A stretch of DNA of 64,000 bases from Amycolatopsis mediterranei (GTDB lineage: Bacteria > Actinomycetota > Actinomycetes > Mycobacteriales > Pseudonocardiaceae): positions 8,358,221 through 8,422,220 of the forward strand of contig NZ_CP100416.1 in the NCBI RefSeq assembly GCF_026017845.1. Direction: 5' to 3'. Positions 23,675 to 31,700 of this stretch are shown here, in pieces. A model generated the notes under the pieces. The model did no database searches. It was not told the origin of the DNA and saw nothing but the letters and a program-made list of their open reading frames with translations. The translations under genes and the position numbers were made by a program. Numbering within the stretch: the first letter of the stretch is position 1; the number at the start of each line of letters is the position of its first letter.

Positions 23675-25845
23675 TCCACGCTCGAGGTCAGATCGATCCC
23701 GGCGCCACTGCCCCGCGCCGGCGGACGTCCACGTCGCGGCAGCGGGGCCGGCTGCTCGATCTGCAGGACGTCGAGGATCCGGTCGTCCAGGTCCTCGAGC
23801 TCGTCGAGAACCTCGCCGATCGGGCGGCGGGCGAGGTTGGCGTCGAGCGCCTCGTCGACGGCGTCGTTCCATTCGGGGTGGTAGTGCTCGGCGAACTCGT
23901 CGTCGACGTGCAGGCCGCGGATCTTGAACGGCGTCGTGCGCTGGCCGCCGAGGGTGACGGTGACGACGTGGTGAAACTGCTCCAGCTCTGTCACCGTCGC
24001 CGGCTGCACCAAGCCACCGAACTCGCGAGCGACGGTCCGAGCGCCGTCGATGGCCGCGGCGGAGGTCATCAGCAGCGACTGGTTCTGCAGCAACGCCCTA
24101 CGGGTCTCCGCCGAGAGCCGGTCGGGCATTTGGTTCATCGCGTGCAGCGCGACCTGGTACTTGCGCAACTGCTCCAGGATCGCGGCGAGGTAGCCGCGAG
24201 AGGCGCCGTCGACCGCGGCGAGCTCGTCGACGAACGCGTCGCACCTGCGCCGCTTCTCGACCGGGGTGTCGGCGCGCGAGCGGCCAGCGCGGAACAGGTC
24301 GTAGATCATGAACGAGGTGATCAGCTTGTTCGTCTCGCCGGTGCCGGTCGTGCAGACGAACACGATCCGCCCGGTGTCCATCGCCTTACGGACGTCGTAG
24401 GTCGTCACTGAGGAGCCGAGGAACGCCGAGAGGGTGGGGCTGGTCCGGAGGCGGTTGATGATGTTGGTGACGACGGTCGTCGCGTCCGGGGCCAGCTTGG
24501 GAAACGAGTCCGTCCAGTACCTGCGCACGGACGGCTTCAGCGCCGGCAGGATCGACTCCCGCCAGGTCTCGTCGTCCAGCAGCGTCGGGATCTGGAAGAT
24601 CGTCGGCGCGCAGTCCGCCGGGACCCGCATCGCGAGGTAGCAGAGGGCCTCGCAGGCCTTGGTGAGGATCGACTTCGCCCGTGGCGCCGCGTCGCCCCAG
24701 CCCAGTGCCGCTGCGAAGGAGGTCACGACGGCGTCGACGCGGTCCTCGATGTCGGACTCGGTGAAGCCCTGCATGCTCAATGGGTTCCAGCCAGGCAAAC
24801 GCTTGCCCCGGCCGCGGACGTCGAGATTGACCTCCCACAGTCGCGCCCGCAGCGCCGGGTCGGAGAGGTAGGGCTTGGCACGTTTCCAGCCGTCAGCGTG
24901 CGGGTCGAGGAACCAGACACCGCCGCCGAGCCGGGCGATCTCGATCGCCTGAGCCAAGGCTTCCTCGGTCTTCCCGAAGCCGGCCTTGCCGAAGCGGGCG
25001 GAGAACAGCAGCTCGCGCAGGGGCACGCCGACCATTCGCTCGTCGCCGTTGACGTCGGTGACGTAGCCGAGCCGCACCAGCCCTGTCCCTGGCCGGTACG
25101 TGGGGATTTCCCGTGGTGCGGGAAGCACCCAGCCGCGGCTGCGGGCGATCGCCGGTGACTGGCAGCGCCCGGACGGCGGCTTCAGCAGGCCGGCGATCTC
25201 GCTGGTCGTCACCAGCGATCCCGCTCGCGGTTTCGCCAGCCCCGTCCGGAAGCGCCGGTCGAACCGTCGGCGCACCAGCACTGTGTCGGCGCCGAAGTGC
25301 CAGCCGAAGATCCGCGGGCCACGCACGCGCCAGTAGTTCTCGCCGCGGAAGACGTCAAAAGCCCCGATGACGCTTCGCAGGTGCGCCTGCGCCCGCCCCG
25401 GGATTTCCGAGACACACCTGATCAGGACCTGGATGGCGAACACCGGCTCGTCGGTCACGAACTTGTTCGTCACCCGTTGAGGGGACGGTGTCGCATTTCG
25501 TGGACGGCCGCTCGCCTGCGTGCGCGCGATCGGTAAAAATTCTCCGAGCAGTTCCACTGCAAGGTCGGCAACTATGCCGAGCGGACTCACACCGTTTCCC
25601 ACAGAATGCGGCGCGGCACGGTGAGCCAGGTGCCGGATGCGCGCCGGCGTCAGCGGGATGAGGTCAAGGCAGGCCTGCACCGATTCACCGAGATCCGCCC
25701 GGACGTCACCCAGCGCGTTCGCCAGCGTCTGAAGTGGATCGTCCGGCCGGATCGGCAACGCACGCAACGGAAGATGCCCAGGCCGTGCCAGTACGAGCTC
25801 AGCCCGAGCCACGTGCAGGTCCGGCTGCGACAGCTGACGGTGCAC
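23671..25845 (-). CDS. VirD4/TraG-like conjugative coupling ATPase
   Basis: 724 residues. The ATPase core begins near the middle: LLFSARFGKAGFGKTEEAL (Walker A GKAGFGKT), GGGVWFLDPHADGWKR, then IVFVCTTGTGETNKLITSFM, a Walker B-like region RRCDAFVDELAAVDGASRGY and the RecA-like LEQLRKYQVALHAMNQMPDRL. No transmembrane helices are seen at the N-terminus, so it may be a soluble coupling protein that docks on the secretion channel. The GTG at 25845 is favoured by GGAGGAG eight bases upstream. It heads the long leftward operon, divergent from lsr2. It probably recruits DNA and possibly the tagged proteins to the T4SS at 34-42 kb. Confidence 0.8.
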   Translation of the reverse strand: MHRQLSQPDLHVARAELVLARPGHLPLRALPIRPDDPLQTLANALGDVRADLGESVQACLDLIPLTPARIRHLAHRAAPHSVGNGVSPLGIVADLAVELLGEFLPIARTQASGRPRNATPSPQRVTNKFVTDEPVFAIQVLIRCVSEIPGRAQAHLRSVIGAFDVFRGENYWRVRGPRIFGWHFGADTVLVRRRFDRRFRTGLAKPRAGSLVTTSEIAGLLKPPSGRCQSPAIARSRGWVLPAPREIPTYRPGTGLVRLGYVTDVNGDERMVGVPLRELLFSARFGKAGFGKTEEALAQAIEIARLGGGVWFLDPHADGWKRAKPYLSDPALRARLWEVNLDVRGRGKRLPGWNPLSMQGFTESDIEDRVDAVVTSFAAALGWGDAAPRAKSILTKACEALCYLAMRVPADCAPTIFQIPTLLDDETWRESILPALKPSVRRYWTDSFPKLAPDATTVVTNIINRLRTSPTLSAFLGSSVTTYDVRKAMDTGRIVFVCTTGTGETNKLITSFMIYDLFRAGRSRADTPVEKRRRCDAFVDELAAVDGASRGYLAAILEQLRKYQVALHAMNQMPDRLSAETRRALLQNQSLLMTSAAAIDGARTVAREFGGLVQPATVTELEQFHHVVTVTLGGQRTTPFKIRGLHVDDEFAEHYHPEWNDAVDEALDANLARRPIGEVLDELEDLDDRILDVLQIEQPAPLPRRGRPPARGSGAGIDLTSSVE

Positions 25846-26051
25846 GGCGGGTTCTCCTCCCATGAACGGCAAGATTGGTGACTCTCACCACCAGTCACGG
25901 GAGGTGCCGGACGGTTTTGATGCAGTCGACGAAGGGGGTGAATTTTCCTTTCCGTCGACACTGTGGATACACTCAGTCGAAGGACGTCGCGCATTGTGCA
26001 ACGCTGCACAGCTCGCGTTCTTGGTCGCACCCCCACCCCGAGGAGCATTCA

Positions 26052-26456
26052 ATGGCCCAGAAAGTGCTCGTCGAGATCCTCGACGACATCGACGGCAGCG
26101 CCGCCGCCCAAACCGTGCAGTTCGGCCTGGACGGCGTGACCTACGAGATCGACCTCTCCGACGACAACGCCACCGCCCTGCGCGACGAACTCGCCCGATT
26201 CATCGGCGCCGGACGTCGTATCGGCGGCCGCCGGGTCCGGGTCGCGACCGGCCAGTCGACGGCGACCACCGCGTCCGACCGCCAGCGTAACCAGGAGATC
26301 CGCGCGTGGGCCAACGCGAACGGCTACGAGGTCTCCGAGCGAGGACGTCTGTCCTCCGAAGTGGTCTCCGCCTACGAGCAGGCCCAGGTGGCCGAGGCGG
26401 CAACTCCGGCGCCGACGCCGCGAAAGCGCTCTCCGCGGAAGAAGACCGCCGCCTGA
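26052..26456 (+). CDS. lsr2: Lsr2-family nucleoid-associated protein
   Basis: 134 residues. The N-terminal dimerisation domain begins MAQKVLVEILDDIDGSAAAQ and contains VTYEIDLSDDNATALRDELARF; the C-terminal DNA-binding domain has IRAWANANGYEVSERGRLSS, with the minor-groove RGR, then a Lys/Arg-rich tail. Lsr2 silences AT-rich foreign DNA in actinobacteria. The ATG at 26052 has GAGGAG six bases upstream. Being inside the element, between the two transfer operons, it may be an element-borne copy that reduces the cost of the element and controls transfer genes. Confidence 0.92.
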   Translation: MAQKVLVEILDDIDGSAAAQTVQFGLDGVTYEIDLSDDNATALRDELARFIGAGRRIGGRRVRVATGQSTATTASDRQRNQEIRAWANANGYEVSERGRLSSEVVSAYEQAQVAEAATPAPTPRKRSPRKKTAA

Positions 26457-26493
26457 CGCTGTCCGCGATGGCCAGCAGATCACCGGGGAGAGA

Positions 26494-27126
26494 TCACCGC
26501 TGTCGTCCCGTCGGCGGCGAGGAGACATCACCCTCGCCGCCGACGGAGGACGGTTCACCCTCTGACGTCGCCCGCCGGATCTCAACGTCGGGGTAGACGA
26601 GCTTGTTGAGCACGCCGGTCACCGACTCGCGCCCCTCCACACTCATCACCATCTTCCCGAACTCCGGGTCCGTGCCGAACCGGATCCGCACCCCGACTGC
26701 GCCCTGCGGCACCCACCCGTGCACCGGCCGCACCCGCCCGAGCTGGTGCGCGAAGCCGACGACGGCTTGCGGGGAGGGATCGAAGCCGGCGGTCGGCAGG
26801 AGGTCGAACCGGACACGAGAGCGGAGGTGGTGGGAACGAAGGTGTCGGTGGAGGACGAAGACCGCGATCAGGATCGCGACCGCGGCGGTGGTCACCCACC
26901 ACACCGCGCCGCTCGTGAGGACGTCGCCTAGACGGAGCGCCTTCGGCGCGCTGGTTCCCAGCATGGCCTGACGGCCATGCGTACCGGGGAACATGTCAGC
27001 ATTAAGAGCAACGGTGAAAAGTGTCGCCCGAGCGGCAGATGTGTCGTTCCCGCCATCAACAGCGAACGCTTCCCCAACGTCGGGGCCAACGACAGGATGC
27101 TGGGCAGAATCGAAAGTCTCCGACAC
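26494..27126 (-). CDS. Single-pass membrane protein of unknown function
   Basis: The 210-residue protein has one membrane helix (WWVTTAAVAILIAVFVLHRHL, about residues 76-96; 20-residue core quoted in part) after an N-terminal soluble region, then a basic cytoplasmic-type stretch and a C-terminal beta-rich domain (VRIRFGTDPEFGKMVMSVEG). GTG 27126 is chosen for GGAGG six bases upstream. It converges with lsr2, 37 bp apart. Similar bitopic proteins are frequent in actinobacterial conjugative elements, but no family name is assigned. Confidence 0.6.
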   Translation of the reverse strand: MSETFDSAQHPVVGPDVGEAFAVDGGNDTSAARATLFTVALNADMFPGTHGRQAMLGTSAPKALRLGDVLTSGAVWWVTTAAVAILIAVFVLHRHLRSHHLRSRVRFDLLPTAGFDPSPQAVVGFAHQLGRVRPVHGWVPQGAVGVRIRFGTDPEFGKMVMSVEGRESVTGVLNKLVYPDVEIRRATSEGEPSSVGGEGDVSSPPTGRQR

Positions 27127-27298
27127 GAGTCCTCCTCGATCAATGGCTCATCGGGAGCAGTCACGTCAGCTTTCACCCGATTTCCATTCGTCGACGGCCT
27201 GGCCGCTCGCGAAAGCAGTAACAGCGTTGGCGTCCGTTGTGACCGATGAGTGCCGGGATGGCAGCTGGGCCCAGCGAGCGTGGAGGCACGACCATGCG

Positions 27299-28200
27299 TA
27301 GCCGCACCGGCGCGTGCAGCGCTTCCTGGCCGACTCCGAACAGGCAGTCCGTCCGACGGGTGACCTGATCGCCGAGGCCCGGGCGCTCACGGCCGACGAC
27401 GACTTCAAGGAGGCTGTCGATACTGCTCCCGCACGACGGTCGGGCGATTCCGGCGCTGGCTGAGATACCACGAGGAGTGGGCGGACCGTCGGCACTGGAG
27501 TCCTTTCAACCGTGAGGTTCGTAGGGCCCACCTCCAGGCCGCGCTACGGTGGAGGGAGAGGTCGCTTGTTTCCGGTCTCATCAAACAGCCGCGGACCTGG
27601 CCCGCTTCCACCAGCGTCGCCTCGACTCCTTTCCTGCCTCGCTCATCGGTGGACTGCGCTCCTACCGTACGCACGACACCGCCGTCCAAGCACGGAAACA
27701 GCTCGTGGAGGCCACCCGCCACCGGAACGGGACGCAATCGTCGCGCTCATGAAGCGCAGGTCTTTGACACCACCGCCTACCCGGTTCCACAAGCTCTTCG
27801 TCAACCCCCCCAAGGCGGTGCTCGACGGCTTGCGCGCCACCGGCCCGCCGCCAGTCGACGAGCTGGCTTGGTGGACCACGACACCGCTGGGTGACGTGCC
27901 TGCGACGGCACTACGGCACGCCGCGGCACACCGTCCCGGCGTTCTCCAGGCCGGCATGGTGTTCGCCGCGCTGATGGACGCGGGCCCCAGAGTGGAGGGC
28001 TGGGCGCGGTTCGCCCTGCACACCAGCTCGCCCGCGCCTGAGGAGTTGCGCCTGGCAGCGGACGACCATAAGGACGCCGCACCACCCGCGCTGCCTCTCG
28101 ACGGCGCGTCCTGGAGCATCACCGTGTCCCAGGACCTGATGAGCTGCCTGCGGCTCTTGCCACTCATGGCTGCTCTATTCGGCATGACTTTCATCGCTTA
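27299..28200 (+). pseudogene. Decayed gene with coding traces in three frames
   Basis: Coding-like segments follow one another in different frames: frame 2 RVQRFLADSEQAVRPTGDLI (about 27314-27420), frame 1 TTVGRFRRWLRYHEEWADRR and NREVRRAHLQAALRW (27433-27560), frame 0 TAADLARFHQRRLDSFPASL (27590-27735), and frame 2 again from KRRSLTPPPTRFHKLFVNPP to about 28140. Third-position GC bias is kept in each. No continuous start-to-stop reading joins them. The parent family is not recognised. Open frames on the other strand here are poorer in protein-like composition. This fills the gap between the membrane-protein gene and the RHS immunity-like gene. Confidence 0.4.
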
Positions 28201-28272
28201 CGTGGGCTCGGCCGCGGTGCCGACTGTGGCGTCGCCGTCAATGAAGGTGGCCAGTGCGATTGGTCCGTGGTC

Positions 28273-28716
28273 TCAGTACCAGCCCAGCTCAGCCAGCTGT
28301 TTCGCGGCTTTGCCCACGGGCCAGAAGCTCACCTTGTCCAACCGGTCCGACTCGGTCCGGAATTTGAAGCCGCGACTGTACAAGCCACGCACCCGACGTA
28401 CGCCAGTCACCTCGGCGCGGGCGATCCGGATCGGCACAAGGACCTTGACGCGCAACTCGATCTGGTCTCGGCTGACCAGCAGGCTGGCGAACGGCCACGT
28501 CACGCTGACGCCGTTGACGATGGCCCCGCCCCGCAGGACGAGGTCGTAGTCCTCATCCCCCAGCGCGGTAATCCGGCGCGCATACTCCGGGGCCGGCGGC
28601 GGGACCTGGCCGACACCTCCGGTCTTCTCCCGCCACCGGACCCCGACGAACACCGTCGTCACCAAAAGAGCGCAGATCCCCAGCAGGACGATCCCCATCT
28701 CCGCACCAGGGCTCAT
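28273..28716 (-). CDS. Membrane-anchored protein, candidate immunity protein of the RHS toxin
   Basis: 147 residues: MSPGAEMGIVLLGICALLVT starts an N-terminal membrane helix (about 8-28), followed by a soluble beta-rich domain (EDYDLVLRGGAIVNGVSVTW, IELRVKVLVPIRIARAEVTG). It begins 32 bp after the RHS gene in the same direction, the place where immunity genes of polymorphic toxins normally sit. That role is inferred from position; the sequence itself is not recognised. The ATG at 28716 is chosen because the longer frame would run into the RHS end and GGAGA lies upstream. Confidence 0.5.
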   Translation of the reverse strand: MSPGAEMGIVLLGICALLVTTVFVGVRWREKTGGVGQVPPPAPEYARRITALGDEDYDLVLRGGAIVNGVSVTWPFASLLVSRDQIELRVKVLVPIRIARAEVTGVRRVRGLYSRGFKFRTESDRLDKVSFWPVGKAAKQLAELGWY

Positions 28717-28748
28717 CGACGTTTCTCCCGCATCACCGGCGAAGTATC

Positions 28749-31700
28749 TCAGTCGAACAGACTCGTCAGCCAGTTCCAGACCTTCGGGATGCTGAACGAC
28801 GCCGACCACGTGTCGGACACGCCGCCGTGTACCTCGGCCGGAAACGGCAGCCCCTCGGCGCCCACGCCGCCGCTCAGCTCCCCGACATACACCGGACGAC
28901 CCTGGCTGTCGGTGCCCCAGGAGAAGTCCGCCCCGCCGAAGTAGGGTGCACCGGCGCTAAAGCCCGCCGTGCAGAACAGGCCGTTCAAGTCCTTGATCTG
29001 GTCGGCGTTGCTGCCCTGGAGCCCCACGCCGGCGCCGAGCCCGGGAGTGGACCCGCCGCCGGCCATCGTGCCGGTGACGCCCAGATCGCCGTGGCCGTCG
29101 ATCTGGATGCACACCTGACCGGACCAGAAGACGAGACCGCCGAGGTGCGAGGTGAAGCAGATGCCACCGGTCCACAGGCCGGACGGATCCTTCCTGCCGA
29201 TCGGGTCGCCGTCGGCGTACCCGTAGACGGAACCGGACAGCGGCAATGCCGGGTCGCGGGTGAGGAACTGTCCGGTCGCCGGGTCGTAGTAGCGGGCTCG
29301 CAGGTAAAGCAGGCCGCTTTCGGCGTCGGTGTATTGGCCGGCGAAGCCGAATGGCGTCGTCGTGCCGCCGGCGGTGCCGAACGTTCGCACGCCATAGGCG
29401 GTATAGGTGGCGGTGTTGGCGACCGTCCCGTCCGCCGCGGTCAGCACCCGGACGCTGCCGAGTTGGTCGGCATGCAGGTAGGTGGGCGTACCGGAGGTGG
29501 CGCCGATCTGCTCGATCGGGGTGCCGCCCGGACCGTACAGGTAGAAGTTCGTGCCGTCCGCGAGCAGCAGCGGCAGCCCCTCCACCGTGTCGTAGGCGAA
29601 CGTGCTGGTGGTCGTGCCGACCTTCTTGGTCGTGCGCAGGCCGTCACCGTTGTAGCCGTAGACGGCGGCGGTCGCGTCGGCGGTGTACGAGGTGAGCCGG
29701 TTGGCCTGGTCGTAGGAGTAGGCGGTGGTCCCGGCCACGGTCCGGTTGCCCCGCTGGTCGAAGGTGTACGCCCCGGTCAGCTGGCCCGCCGCGTCGTACG
29801 CCTGGGTGGTTCCCGCGTTCGAGGTGAGCTGGCCGGCGCTGTCGTAGGCGTACGCGGTGTCGGTGTCGGTGGTGAGCCGGCCGTCCGTGTCGTAGCCGAA
29901 GGCTCGGTCGGCCCCGAGCCCGGCCGACGTCTCGCTGCTCAGCTGACCGGCCGTGTCCCACGTGTCGGTCAGGCTGCCCAGCGTGGTGCCGCCATTCGCC
30001 AACGTGATGCCGGTGGTCCGGCCGGGAGCGTCGTGGCCGATCGTCGTGGTGATGCCGTTGGGAACCGTCGTCGTGGCGAGCCGGCCGCCGCCGTCGTAGC
30101 CGAAGGTGCTGGCGCCGCCGAGCCAGTCGGACACGCCGGTCAGGGAGCCGTCCCCGTCGTAGGTGCGGGTCACGTTCTTGCCGTTGGGGTAGGTGAGGGT
30201 GGTGACCCGGCCGGCCGGGTCGTAGCCGTATCCGACGGTCTGGCCCGCCACCGACTGGCTGGTGAGCCGGCCGAGGCTGTCATACGCCGAGGTGGTGGTG
30301 CCGCTGCCGTCGACGATTGTGGCCGCGAGCCCGCCGGCGTTGTACGTGCGGGTCACCTTGGGCGTGACGCCGTCCGAGTAGGTGGTGGTCAGCAACTGCC
30401 CGGCGGCGTCGTAGACGTTGGTGGTGACCTGGTTCTGCGGGTCGGTGGTGATCAGCACCGCGTCGGCGGCGTCGTAGGTGTACGTCGTGACGCGGTTGAG
30501 CGGGTCGGTGACCGAGGCGACCCGGCCCAGCGTGTCGGCCCCGTACGAGGTGATCTTGCCGAGCCCGTCGACCCGCGTCTTGACCGTGCCGTCGGGCCAG
30601 TAGGTGGTCTGCCGGGTGCTGCCGTCCGGCTGGGTCGCCGTGATCAGCTCGCCGGCCAGGTCGTAGGTGTTGTGGCTGACGCGGCCGAGCGGATCAGTGC
30701 TGCTGGTGAGCCGGCCGTCGAGGTCGTAGGCCTGGCTGGTGACCAGCGGACCGCCGGGCGCGGCGACGCTGGTCGAGGTGGGCCGGCCGTTGGTGTCGTA
30801 CCCGAAAGTGGTCGTGTACGCGGCCGGGTCGGCACCGCTGACGGCTCCTTGCGGGGCGATCGTCGTGATCCGATGCCCGTCCGCGTCGTAGGTGTGGGTG
30901 GTGGTGCGGCCCTGCGGTGTCGTGACGGTGGCGACGTTGCCCGCGCTGTCGTAGGTCGTCGTGGTGATCTTGCCCAACGGGTCGACGGCGCCGGTCACGT
31001 CGCCGGGGTGCGTGCTGGCGTCGTGTCGGTAGGTCACCGTCTGGTTGGTGGAGGCTGTCGCCGATGTGTAGAGCGGCCGGCTCTTGCTCACCAGGTTGCC
31101 CTTGCTGTCGTAGGCGTAGGTGGTGGTGATCCGGGCCGGTCCGACGGACGACGGGTTCGGCTCGGTCTTGGTGAGCGGCTCGTTGAACGCGTTGTAGGTC
31201 GTGTCGACTTCCCGGCCGAGGCCGTCGACCTGGGCGGTCGGGTTGCCCTTGGTGTCGTAGGTCGCGGTGGTCCGGTGGGCGTTCGGGTCGCCCGCGGTGG
31301 TTCGGGTGGTCTCGGTCGGCGCGAGGGTCGTCTTGTCGTAGGTGTAGTTGGTGGTGACGGCGGCCGCGGTGCCGAAGCCGCGGACGTTCGAGACGCGGAT
31401 GCCGTACTGATAGATGTCGGCAGTCTGGTGGCCGGCGGGATCGAGGACGACGGTCGTGCCACCGGCGGAGCTGTACGGGTCGCCGGTGTAGACGAAGGTG
31501 GTCACCCGGCCCAGCGCGTCGGTCTGGGTGGTGACGCGGCTCTTGGCGTCGTACACGTTGGTGGTGGGGTGCTTGGTCGTCGCGCTTTGCTGTGCTGGGT
31601 CCAGCACCGAGGTGACCCGGTGCGCGCTGTCGTACCCGAACGTCGTGACGCCGCCGTCGGGCGCGGTCACGGTGGTGAGGTTGCCTGCCGAGTCGTAGGC

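Noticed and set aside
20309..25845. A complete ParAB partition system
   Set aside because: A ParB-like domain is present, but no ParA Walker ATPase is encoded next to it and no parS-like repeats were noticed.
27512..28549. A 345-codon intact plus-strand gene
   Set aside because: Its first 70 codons and the part after about 28140 are not protein-like and overlap better coding in other frames; it is better explained as part of a decayed gene.
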